25,876 nt of DNA from positions 1-25,876 of the forward strand of contig JAGWNT010000059.1 in assembly GCA_028871195.1 (NCBI GenBank). Direction: 5' to 3'. The position numbers and the translations under genes are program-made. Under the pieces are notes generated by a model. It did no database searches and had not been told where the DNA came from. It worked only from the letters and a program-made list of their open reading frames with translations. Positions 6,805 to 13,886 of the stretch are shown here, piece after piece. Position 1 is the first letter of the stretch. Each line of letters begins with the position of its first letter. The stretch is from REEB85 sp018971455. GTDB taxonomy: Bacteria; Pseudomonadota; Alphaproteobacteria; Acetobacterales; Acetobacteraceae.

Positions 6805-7638
6805 CTACACCAGCGCGAGATAGCCGAGTGCGGCGAGCCCGACGGCGATGCAGTAATAGGCAAAGGGGTTGAGCGCCCATTCATCGTGGTTGCGGAAGTA
6901 GCGCATGAGGAACCAGGTGCTCGCCCAGGCGGTGCCGCCGGCGAACAGCGCGGCCAGCACCGCCAGCGGCAGCACGCCGTGCGGCACGCCCGCGTGCAGC
7001 AGCTTGGGCACCTCCAGCACGGTCGCGCCGAAGATGATCGGCGTGGCAATCAGGAAGGAGAAATGCGCCGCCCCCTCGTGATCGATGCCGCGCAGCAGCC
7101 CGCCGGTGATCGTCGCGCCGGAGCGCGAGATGCCGGGGATCAGCGCCGTGCACTGCCACAGCCCGATGACCAGCGCGTCCTTGATGGTGAGCGAGGCGAG
7201 CGGGCGATGGCCAAGCGTGCGGATGCGCTCGCCGGCCAGCAGCAGCGCGCCGTTGATCACCAGGAAGAAGGCGGCCACGCTGGGCGCGCCGAACAGATGG
7301 CGGAAGAATTTCTCCAGCGCGAAGCCGACGATGACCGCGGGGATGGTGGCAACGACGATGAGCAGGAAGACGCGCCGGCTCTCGGCGACGTGATGCGGAT
7401 CGGCCAGCCCCAGAACGCCGCGCAGGATGGCCCACCAATCGGTCCAGAAATAGACCAGCAATGCGGTCGCCGTGCCCAGGTGCAGCATCACCAGGAAGGG
7501 CAGGAAGGAGGGGCCGTGCTGGTCCAGATGCCACCCCAGCACCGCCGGCAGCACCACGGCGTGGCCCAGGCTGCTGACCGGGAAGAGCTCCGTCGCCCCC
7601 TGCAGGATGGCGATCACGATGGCCTGAAGCGTGTGCAT
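6805..7638 (-). CDS. uppP: Undecaprenyl-diphosphate phosphatase (UppP/BacA)
   Basis: Integral membrane phosphatase that recycles undecaprenyl pyrophosphate to the monophosphate carrier for peptidoglycan synthesis. The 277-residue protein shows both signature motifs, ATELFPVSSLGH (about 15-26) and ALIPGISRSGAT (about 165-176), plus about eight hydrophobic segments. ATG 7638 begins the family-typical MHTLQAIVIAILQG; the open frame extends another 96 codons upstream, but that part is Arg/Ala-rich and unlike UppP. AAGGA lies 12 nt upstream. It is the first gene of a minus-strand run with only 3 nt to the CoA-transferase, an odd pairing for a cell-wall enzyme. It diverges from the PheC-like gene at 7808. 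Confidence 0.95.
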   Translation of the reverse strand: MHTLQAIVIAILQGATELFPVSSLGHAVVLPAVLGWHLDQHGPSFLPFLVMLHLGTATALLVYFWTDWWAILRGVLGLADPHHVAESRRVFLLIVVATIPAVIVGFALEKFFRHLFGAPSVAAFFLVINGALLLAGERIRTLGHRPLASLTIKDALVIGLWQCTALIPGISRSGATITGGLLRGIDHEGAAHFSFLIATPIIFGATVLEVPKLLHAGVPHGVLPLAVLAALFAGGTAWASTWFLMRYFRNHDEWALNPFAYYCIAVGLAALGYLALV

Positions 7639-7734
7639 GGGGCAGGCGGGTCCTTGTGGCGGGGTGGTTCGGGCGGGCGGCCGGGTCGCGCGTTGGTGGC
7701 CGAATCCGGGCAGTTTGGCAATCCCGCCGGGTGC

Positions 7735-7763
7735 TTGACCGCCGCCCGCCGTCGCCCTCTGAT
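7735..7763 (+). promoter_or_regulatory. Candidate promoter for the PheC-like/SLC13/SDR genes
   Basis: TTGACC at 7735-7740 and TCTGAT at 7758-7763 are spaced by 17 nt and end 44 nt before the ATG at 7808. The -35 match is good and the -10 match is weak. The 169-bp gap to uppP must hold promoters for both directions. Confidence 0.35.
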
Positions 7764-7807
7764 GCGTCGCCCCGGGGATCGGCCCGGCACCAGCGGGAGC
7801 GCGCGCA

Positions 7808-8578
7808 ATGGGACGTACCTTCACGGCCGCTGCCTTTGCAGCCTTGCTAGCCTGCCTGCCCGGCCTGGCCTCGGCGGAGGGGCTCGCCGCCATCAAGCAG
7901 GCCGGCGTGCTGCGCATCGGCACCACGGGCGATTACAAGCCCTTCAGCTATCGCGGCGCCGACGGCGCGCTGGTGGGGGCCGACATCACCATGGCCAAGG
8001 CGCTGGCGGCCGATCTCGGCGTCAAGGCCGAGTTCGTGCCGACCACGTGGAAGACGCTGCTGCCCGATTTCCAGGCCGGCAGGTTCGACATCGCGGTGGG
8101 CGGCATCACCCTCAATCCGGTGCGCGCCGCGGCCGGCGATTTCTCGGTGCCCAATGTCAGCGACGGCAAGCGCCCGATCGTGCGCTGCGCCGACGCCGCC
8201 AGATACACCTCGCTCGCCGCGATCGACCAGAAGCCGGTGCGCGTGGTGACCAATTCCGGCGGCACCAACGACACTTTCGCCCACGCCAGTTTCCACCAGG
8301 CGCAGATCATCGTCTGGCCGGATAACCGCACCATCTTCGACGAGCTGGTCACCGACAAGGCGGATGTGATGGTCACCGACGGGGTCGAGGTCGATCTGCA
8401 ATCCAAGCTGCATCCCGGCGTGCTCTGCCCGGCCAAGGTGGCCAGCCCGTTCACGCATTTCGAGGATGGCTACCTGATGCAGAAGGACCCTGCCCTCAAG
8501 CAGGCGGTCGACGCCTTCATGACCAGGAGCCTCGCCGACGGCACCTGGAAGCGCGCGCTGGACGCGGCGATGCAGTAG
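7808..8578 (+). CDS. PheC-like periplasmic cyclohexadienyl dehydratase / solute-binding protein
   Basis: A 256-residue exported protein of the periplasmic solute-binding fold. Residues 1-23 form a signal peptide ending ASA. The mature protein closely follows Pseudomonas PheC as I recall it: RIGTTGDYKPFSY, FVPTTW (W81), a GGTND/F segment, PDNRTIF, KADVMVTDGVE (E194) and LQSKLHP. In PheC an active-site Glu in the equivalent TDAIEARLQS segment and the matching Trp are needed for dehydratase activity; both are kept here. PheC converts prephenate or arogenate to phenylpyruvate or phenylalanine in the periplasm. No ABC permease or ATPase gene is nearby, which favours an enzyme over a transport receptor. 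GGGAG lies 8 nt before the ATG. An amino-acid-binding role without catalysis remains possible. Confidence 0.82.
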   Translation: MGRTFTAAAFAALLACLPGLASAEGLAAIKQAGVLRIGTTGDYKPFSYRGADGALVGADITMAKALAADLGVKAEFVPTTWKTLLPDFQAGRFDIAVGGITLNPVRAAAGDFSVPNVSDGKRPIVRCADAARYTSLAAIDQKPVRVVTNSGGTNDTFAHASFHQAQIIVWPDNRTIFDELVTDKADVMVTDGVEVDLQSKLHPGVLCPAKVASPFTHFEDGYLMQKDPALKQAVDAFMTRSLADGTWKRALDAAMQ

Positions 8579-8616
8579 GCAGCGGCGGGATCGCGGCCGG
8601 CCAGGGGGCGGCGGCC

Positions 8617-9825
8617 ATGCGCACCGTCCTGGCCGTGCTGATCTTCGTGGCGACCTATGCGGTGGTGGCGGCGGGGCGCGTGCCGGGCCTGCGCATCGAT
8701 CGTGCGGGGGCGGCTTTCCTCGGCGGCGTGCTGATGGTGGCGGCGGGCGCGCTGAGCCTCGACCAGGCCTACGCGGCCATCGATTTCGACACCGTCGCCC
8801 TGCTGCTGGGCATGATGATCGTGGTCGCCAATCTGCGCCTCGCCGGATTCTTCGCGCTGGTCACCGCCTTCGTGGTCGGGCGCGCGCGCCACCCGTTGCA
8901 GATCCTGGCCGGCGTGGTGCTGACCAGCGGCGTGCTCTCGGCCTTTCTCGTCAACGACACGATCTGCCTGGTGCTGACGCCGCTGGTGCTCGACATCGTG
9001 CTGCATCTGCGGCGGGACCCGGTGCCCTATGTGCTGGCGATCGCGCTGGCGTCGAATATCGGCAGCACGGCAACCATCACCGGCAATCCGCAGAACATGA
9101 TTATCGGTAGCCTGTCGCATATCGCCTATGGCGATTTTGCCGCGTCCCTGGCGCCGGTGGCGGCACTCGGGCTGCTGCTCGCGTTCCTGCTCATCGCCCT
9201 GCTGTGGCGCAGCGAATTCGCCTGGCACCTGCGCCTGGCCGCCACGCCGCCGCCGATCCGCATCCACGGAGCCCTGATCGCCAAGAGCCTCGTCGTGGTC
9301 GCGGGCCTCGTGGCGGCCTTCTTCGCGGGCGTGCGCCCGGCCGAGGCGGCCCTGGTCGCAGGCGCGCTGCTGCTGCCCAGCCGGGCCGTGAAGGTGGGCC
9401 GCATGTACGCCGACATCGACTGGACGCTGCTGCTGATGTTCGCCGGCCTCTTCGTCGTCGTGGCCGGCATCGAGCGGACGCTGCTGACGCCGGAGGCCGT
9501 GCGCCGCCTCGCCGTGCTGCATCTGAACGACATGCCGGTGCTCGGCGTGGCGACGGCGCTGCTGTCCAACCTGGTCAGCAACGTGCCGGCGGTGCTGGTG
9601 CTGAAGCCCTTCATCACCGGCCTCGCCGACCCGCAGCGCGCCTGGAAGGTGGTGGCGATGGCGGCCACGCTGGCCGGCAATTTCACCCTCCTCGGCTCGG
9701 TCGCCAACCTCATCGTCGTCCAGCGCGCCCGCGCGCGCGGCGTCGCCATCGGCTTCTGGAGCTATTTCGCCGTCGGCGCGCCGCTGACCGCGCTGAGCAT
9801 CCTGGCGGGTCTGGCGCTGCTGTGA
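8617..9825 (+). CDS. SLC13/ArsB-NhaD superfamily anion permease
   Basis: A 402-residue polytopic membrane protein with about 10-11 hydrophobic segments. It shows the ion-transporter superfamily hallmarks: a first inverted repeat with FLVNDTICLVLTPLVLDI and ASNIGSTATITGNPQNMIIG, and a matching second half with LLSNLVSNVPAVLVLKPF and the NFTLLGSVANLIVV loop. Relatives include SLC13 dicarboxylate carriers, CitM and ArsB. The substrate is unknown. The ArsB-like look should not be linked to the ars operon 7 kb away, which has its own Acr3. It lies 38 nt after the PheC-like gene and 29 nt before the SDR gene on the same strand, so co-transcription is likely and the substrate may relate to the PheC-like protein (inference). 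Confidence 0.88.
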   Translation: MRTVLAVLIFVATYAVVAAGRVPGLRIDRAGAAFLGGVLMVAAGALSLDQAYAAIDFDTVALLLGMMIVVANLRLAGFFALVTAFVVGRARHPLQILAGVVLTSGVLSAFLVNDTICLVLTPLVLDIVLHLRRDPVPYVLAIALASNIGSTATITGNPQNMIIGSLSHIAYGDFAASLAPVAALGLLLAFLLIALLWRSEFAWHLRLAATPPPIRIHGALIAKSLVVVAGLVAAFFAGVRPAEAALVAGALLLPSRAVKVGRMYADIDWTLLLMFAGLFVVVAGIERTLLTPEAVRRLAVLHLNDMPVLGVATALLSNLVSNVPAVLVLKPFITGLADPQRAWKVVAMAATLAGNFTLLGSVANLIVVQRARARGVAIGFWSYFAVGAPLTALSILAGLALL

Positions 9826-9854
9826 CAGGCTGGCCCGAACACCGGGAGGGCGCC

Positions 9855-10643
9855 ATGGCGTCACTGTTCGATCTGAGCGGGAAAGTCGCCGTCATCACCG
9901 GCGCCTCGAAGGGCATCGGGCGGGCGATCGCGCTGCGCATGGCCGAGCACGGCGCGCGCGTCGTCGTCTCCAGCCGCAAGCAGGACGGTTGCGACGCGGT
10001 GGTGGCCGAGATCATCGCGCGCGGCGGCACGGCGATGACCAAGACCTGCAATATCGGCCGCAAGGAGGAGCTTCAGGCCCTTGCCGATGCCGCACTGGCC
10101 GCCTGGGGGCGGATCGACATCCTGGTCTGCAATGCCGCGGTCAATCCGCATTTCGGCCCCGGGCTGACCGTGCCGGACGATGCGTATGACCGCATCATGG
10201 CCTCCAACGTCCGGAGCAATTTCTGGCTCTGCAACATGGTGCTGCCCGGCATGGCGGCGCAGGGCGGCGGGGCGGTGGTGATCATTTCCTCGATCGCCGG
10301 GCTGCGCGGCTCCACGCAGCTTGGCATCTACGCGCTGTCCAAGGCCGCCGACATGCAGCTCGCCCGCAACCTCGCGGTCGAGTGGGGCCCGCGCAACATC
10401 CGCGCCAACTGCATCGCCCCCGGCCTGGTGCGCACCGATTTCGCCCGCGCCCTGTGGGAGGACCCCGCCAACCTCAAGCGCCGCACGCGCGACACCCCGC
10501 TGCTGCGCATCGGCGAGCCGGACGAGATCGCCGGGGCGGCGGTGTTTCTCGCCTCGCGGGCCGGCAGCTTCATGACCGGCCAGACCATGGTGATCGATGG
10601 CGGCGTCACCGTGGGCGCCCCGCTGCCGGGGGCGGGGGAGTAG
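9855..10643 (+). CDS. SDR family oxidoreductase
   Basis: A 262-residue classical short-chain dehydrogenase/reductase, NAD(P)-dependent. Motifs seen: TGASKGIG (15-22), a CNAA-type motif (about 92-95), N118, catalytic S145/S146, Y159 and K163 in YALSK, and a C-terminal GQTMVIDGG. The open frame runs 217 codons further upstream into the permease gene, but ATG 9855, preceded by GGGAGGG at 9845-9850, gives the canonical start. It resembles FabG/DHRS4-like reductases, and the substrate cannot be assigned. It is third in the plus-strand run after the PheC-like protein and the SLC13 permease, and it converges on the FrnE-like gene with a 25-bp gap. Confidence 0.93.
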   Translation: MASLFDLSGKVAVITGASKGIGRAIALRMAEHGARVVVSSRKQDGCDAVVAEIIARGGTAMTKTCNIGRKEELQALADAALAAWGRIDILVCNAAVNPHFGPGLTVPDDAYDRIMASNVRSNFWLCNMVLPGMAAQGGGAVVIISSIAGLRGSTQLGIYALSKAADMQLARNLAVEWGPRNIRANCIAPGLVRTDFARALWEDPANLKRRTRDTPLLRIGEPDEIAGAAVFLASRAGSFMTGQTMVIDGGVTVGAPLPGAGE

Positions 10644-10668
10644 TGGCGGGACGTTCCGGGCCGCGCGC

Positions 10669-11337
10669 CTAAAGCTCCTCGGCCTCGACCACGGCGACGT
10701 CGATCAGCCGCTCGATCACCTCGCTCTCCTGCGCGCCGGCGATGGCGTGGCGGCCGGCGATGACGAAGCACGGCACGCCGTTGATGCCGAGCCGGTGGGC
10801 GCGCAGGTTTTCGGCATGGACGATTTCGATGTCGGTGTCGCCGTAGAGGAAGCAGCGCGCCGCCGTGCCGTCGAGCCCGATGCCGCTGGCGATGTCGAGC
10901 AGCACGGACACATCGCCGATGTCGCGCCCCTCGGCGAAATGCGCGGCGAACAGCGCCTCGACCAACTCGGTGCCGAGCCCGAAGCCCGTCCCCCAGCGCA
11001 CCAGGCGGTGGGCATCGACCGAGGAGGGGGTGCGGCGGATGCGCTCGAAGGCGAACACCATGCCCTCCGCCCGGCCGAGCTCGCCGATCGAGTGGTAGAG
11101 GCGCCGCGCGCGTTCCTCGCCGCCGAATTTGCGCACCACGTAATCCGCCCGCGCCATGCCGGTGCGCGGCATGTCCGGGTTGAGCAGGAAGGGCCGCCAG
11201 GCGATGTCGAACAGCAGATCAGGCCGCCGGCGCAGGGTGCGCAGCAGGCGGCGCAGGCCGAGATAGCACCAGGGGCACACCAGATCGTGCACCACCTCGA
11301 TCGACAGGCGCGCCTTGGCCGGAGCGAGAACGTTCAT
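10669..11337 (-). CDS. DsbA family oxidoreductase, FrnE-like
   Basis: A 222-residue thioredoxin-fold protein with a helical insert. The N-terminal VHDLVCPWCYLG holds the CPWC redox pair (C21, C24), and GVPCFVIAGRHAIAGAQ near the C-terminus holds the cis-Pro loop. This layout and length match FrnE / 2-hydroxychromene-2-carboxylate isomerase-like cytoplasmic DsbA homologues; there is no signal peptide. FrnE proteins are thiol oxidoreductases linked to stress tolerance in several bacteria. It is 54 nt downstream of the LysR regulator on the same strand, so the two may be co-transcribed. With the nearby CxxC peroxiredoxin-like gene and GST it suggests a thiol-redox group (inference). The exact substrate is unknown. 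Confidence 0.9.
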   Translation of the reverse strand: MNVLAPAKARLSIEVVHDLVCPWCYLGLRRLLRTLRRRPDLLFDIAWRPFLLNPDMPRTGMARADYVVRKFGGEERARRLYHSIGELGRAEGMVFAFERIRRTPSSVDAHRLVRWGTGFGLGTELVEALFAAHFAEGRDIGDVSVLLDIASGIGLDGTAARCFLYGDTDIEIVHAENLRAHRLGINGVPCFVIAGRHAIAGAQESEVIERLIDVAVVEAEEL

Positions 11338-11391
11338 GACAGTTCAGTATCGGCCCCGCCGGCGGGCGCGCGCAAGCGGCAAAAATCGGCC

Positions 11392-12309
11392 CTACGGCGT
11401 GCCGCCATAGGCGGAGATCACCGGGTCGAGGCGGAATTCGTCCACCAGGAAGTCGATCACCGCGCGGGTGCGGGGCGCCAGGAAGCGCCGCGAGGGATAG
11501 ACCACCGAAATCGGCAGCTGGCGCGGGGTCCAGGCCTTCAGCACGCGTTGCAGCCGGCCGCGGCGCACCGTGTCGCCGATCATCCAGCTCGGCAGCAGCG
11601 CGATGCCGATGCCGGTCAGCGTCGCCTCCATCACCGCCTCGATGCTGTTGACGCGCAGCCGCCCGGTGACCTCCACCGGGGCGGGCCCGTCGGCGCCCAT
11701 GAAGCTCCAGGTGTTCGGTGTCTGGCCGCGGGTGAAGATGACGCAGTCATGCCCCGCCAGATCGGCCGGGTGCTGCGGCGTGCCACGGCGCGCCAGATAT
11801 TCCGGCGCGGCCACCGCCTGGCTCGCGGTCATGCCGACGCGGCGGGCGACCAGGGCGGCATCGCTGATCGCGCCCACCCGCAGCGACAGGTCGAGCCCCT
11901 CCTGCACCATGTCCACCACGTCGTCGGTCAGCAGCAGCTCGACGGCAAGCTCCGGATAGCGGTCCAGCAGCAGGCCGATGCGCGGCGCGATGTAGAGCCG
12001 GCCGAACACCGATGGCGCGCCGAGGCGCACCAGCCCGGCCGCGGCGGTGCGGCGGCGGCCGATCGCCGCCTCCGTCTCCTCGACCGCCTCGACCACCAGG
12101 CGGGCATGGGTGAGGAAGTCGGTGCCGTCCTCGGTCAGCCGCAAGCTGCGCGTGCTGCGTTGCAGCAGACGGGCGCCCAGATGGTCCTCCAGCGCTGCGA
12201 TCTGGCGCGAAACGGCGGGCTGGGTGGCGCCCACCTCGCGCGCGACGGCGGAGAAGCTGCCGGTTTCGGCGATGCGGATGAAGGTGCGGAAGGCGGCCAG
12301 AAGATCCAT
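11392..12309 (-). CDS. LysR-family transcriptional regulator
   Basis: A 305-residue LysR-type regulator. Residues 1-60 contain the winged helix-turn-helix (AFRTFIRIAETGSFSAVARE, then TQPAVSRQIAALEDHLG), followed by a linker helix and an effector-binding domain of the periplasmic-binding fold (about 90-300). LysR proteins usually control the divergent neighbour and themselves. Here the divergent gene is the peroxiredoxin-like protein starting at 12445, with a 135-bp AT-richer shared region that holds operator-like repeats. The ATG at 12309 gives the family-typical MDLLAAFRTF start. The effector is unknown; a redox or electrophile signal fits the neighbours but is inference. Confidence 0.95.
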   Translation of the reverse strand: MDLLAAFRTFIRIAETGSFSAVAREVGATQPAVSRQIAALEDHLGARLLQRSTRSLRLTEDGTDFLTHARLVVEAVEETEAAIGRRRTAAAGLVRLGAPSVFGRLYIAPRIGLLLDRYPELAVELLLTDDVVDMVQEGLDLSLRVGAISDAALVARRVGMTASQAVAAPEYLARRGTPQHPADLAGHDCVIFTRGQTPNTWSFMGADGPAPVEVTGRLRVNSIEAVMEATLTGIGIALLPSWMIGDTVRRGRLQRVLKAWTPRQLPISVVYPSRRFLAPRTRAVIDFLVDEFRLDPVISAYGGTP

Positions 12310-12330
12310 GAGCTCATACTTCAGCGCATC

Positions 12331-12364
12331 AATATCATCGGAAGGATGGGTATTAACATCATCG
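12331..12364. promoter_or_regulatory. Candidate LysR operator between lysR and peroxiredoxin-like genes
   Basis: The 135-bp divergent gap holds a near-repeat AATATCATCG (12331-12340) and AACATCATCG (12355-12364), spaced 24 bp start to start. An imperfect dyad AATA...CATC / GATG...TATT spans 12331-12354. Both lie about 20-55 nt upstream of the LysR start, as expected for autoregulated divergent promoters. Binding is not shown. Confidence 0.4.
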
Positions 12365-12444
12365 CCCGCATGCGCGATATGTGGCGAGGAAATTCAAGCC
12401 CCATCGGAAGATGGCAGGGTGGCGCGAAAGCGCAGGAGCGTGCG

Positions 12445-13119
12445 ATGGACAGCCTGGCCTCGCAATTGGAGATGTTTCTCGACGCGCTGCTCGAGCGCGT
12501 GGACCCGAAAACCGCAGCTCTACTGCAACGCACCCATGCCGAGCTGCTCGCCCATGACTATCCGCACCATGCGGTGGGCGAGGGCCAGATCGCGCCGGAT
12601 TTCACCTTGCCGGACCAGCACGGCCGGCCGGTTTCGCTGCATGAGGCGCTGGCCCGCGGGCCGGTGGTGCTGACCTTCTTCCGTGGCGGCTGGTGTCCGT
12701 TCTGCAGCATCGCGCTGCGCGCCCTGAACCGGGTGCTGCCGAAGCTCCGGCGGCAGGGCGCGAGCCTGCTGGCGATTTCGCCGCAGACCCCCGACCAGAG
12801 CCTGTCAACCGCTGAGCGCAACGCGCTGTGCTTCCCGGTGTTGTCGGATGCCGGCAACGCGGTGGCGCGCCGCTACGGGCTGGTCTGGAAGCTCGATGCC
12901 GATTACCGGGCCCTCTATGAGCGGCTCGGCCATGACCTGCCGCGGATCAACGGCACACCCGGTTGGGAATTGCCGGTCGCGGCCGGCTATGTGATCGACA
13001 CGGACGGGCGGGTGGCGCTCGCCCGCGTCGATCCGCGCGTCCATCGGCGCCTGGAGCCGGAGGAGGCGCTGGAGGCCGTGCTGCGTCTGCACGCCCGGCA
13101 CGCCGAACCGACGGAGTAG
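12445..13119 (+). CDS. Peroxiredoxin-like (AhpC/TSA) family protein with CPFC motif
   Basis: A 224-residue thioredoxin-fold protein. An N-terminal helical extension (1-45) precedes the AhpC/TSA domain: APDFTLPDQHGRPVSL, then VVLTFFRGGWCPFC (C84, C87), then LLAISPQ and FPVLSDAGN. The WCPFC motif gives a CxxC pair rather than the TPxC peroxidatic motif of classical peroxiredoxins, so it belongs to the 'peroxiredoxin-like' group whose peroxidase activity is less certain. The start is ATG 12445 with AGGAG 6-7 nt upstream; the open frame before it is the shadow of the LysR gene. It diverges from lysR and precedes a GST gene by 77 bp. It probably reduces peroxides or disulfides in the cytoplasm (no signal peptide). 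Confidence 0.9.
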   Translation: MDSLASQLEMFLDALLERVDPKTAALLQRTHAELLAHDYPHHAVGEGQIAPDFTLPDQHGRPVSLHEALARGPVVLTFFRGGWCPFCSIALRALNRVLPKLRRQGASLLAISPQTPDQSLSTAERNALCFPVLSDAGNAVARRYGLVWKLDADYRALYERLGHDLPRINGTPGWELPVAAGYVIDTDGRVALARVDPRVHRRLEPEEALEAVLRLHARHAEPTE

Positions 13120-13166
13120 CCATCGGCAAGGAACGGCGGGCGTGACGATGCGCGCCCCGCCGCCTA

Positions 13167-13182
13167 GATTGCTCCGGCAATC
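13167..13182 (+). other. Small hairpin just before the GST ribosome-binding site
   Basis: GATTGC-TCCG-GCAATC forms a perfect 6-bp stem with a 4-nt loop, ending 1 nt before the GGGGAG ribosome-binding site of the GST gene. It could influence translation or be incidental. Confidence 0.3.
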
Positions 13183-13196
13183 CGGGGAGTCCGTGC

Positions 13197-13886
13197 ATGG
13201 CCATCACGCTCTACGAACTCGCCGGCGCCGATCCGGCGCTGCGCTTCAGCCCCTATTGCTGGCGCACCCGCCTCGCCCTCGCCCATAAGGGCCTGGCCTT
13301 CGAGGCCGTGCCCTGGCGCTTCACCGAGAACGCGGCGATCGCCTTTTCCGGGCAGGCCAAAGTGCCGGTGCTGGTGGATGGCGAGACGGTGGTGAGCGAT
13401 TCCTGGGCCATCGCCCAGCATCTGGAGCGCGCCTATCCCGACCGGCCCAGCCTGTTCGGCGGCGCGTCGGGCATGGCCCATGCCCGCTTCATCAATGCCT
13501 GGGCGGACAGCGCGCTGCACCCCGGCATTGCGCGCTGCGTGGTCCGCGACATCCTGGACGTGCTGCGCCCGCAGGATCAGGCCTATTTCCGCCACAGCCG
13601 CGAGAAAGCCTTCGGCATGCCGCTCGAGGCGGTGGTGGCCGATCGCGCCACCACCGTGGAGGCGTGGCGCATGGTCCTGGCGCCGCTGCGTCTTATCCTG
13701 CGACATCAGGACTGGATCGGCGGAGAAGCGCCGGATTATACGGATTACATCGTGCTCGGCAGCCTGCAATGGCCGCGCTGCGTCAGCCGCTTCACGCTTC
13801 TTGAGGCCGATGATCCGGTGGCGGCATGGCAGCGCCGCGGTCTGGCTCTGTTCGACGGCCTGGCAGGCCGGGCGCCGACCGCCTGA
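13197..13886 (+). CDS. Glutathione S-transferase family protein, beta-etherase (LigE)-like N-domain
   Basis: A 229-residue GST-fold protein. The thioredoxin-like N-domain (1-80) contains FSPYCWRTRLALAHKGL and KVPVLVDGETVVSDSW (the cis-Pro/glutathione-binding region); an all-helical C-domain follows. The SPYCWRTRLAL start is typical of the LigE/beta-etherase-like GST group, although lignin ether cleavage cannot be claimed. GGGGAG precedes the ATG by 7 nt. Its last 95 bases overlap the 3' end of the convergent acyltransferase gene. Its position after the peroxiredoxin-like gene fits detoxification or redox defence (inference). Confidence 0.9.
   Translation: MAITLYELAGADPALRFSPYCWRTRLALAHKGLAFEAVPWRFTENAAIAFSGQAKVPVLVDGETVVSDSWAIAQHLERAYPDRPSLFGGASGMAHARFINAWADSALHPGIARCVVRDILDVLRPQDQAYFRHSREKAFGMPLEAVVADRATTVEAWRMVLAPLRLILRHQDWIGGEAPDYTDYIVLGSLQWPRCVSRFTLLEADDPVAAWQRRGLALFDGLAGRAPTA

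Noticed and set aside
5458..8325. A 955-codon open frame on the plus strand
   Set aside because: It runs antisense to the SGNH, CoA-transferase and uppP genes; the translation is Arg/Gly/Ala-rich without domains, as expected of GC-rich shadow frames.
7808..8578. Substrate-binding subunit of an ABC amino-acid importer
   Set aside because: No permease or ATPase genes are adjacent, and the sequence follows PheC more closely than amino-acid-binding proteins; kept only as an alternative.
8617..9825. Arsenite permease ArsB
   Set aside because: The superfamily match is general (SLC13/ArsB-NhaD). It is with PheC-like and SDR genes, and the true ars operon has its own Acr3.
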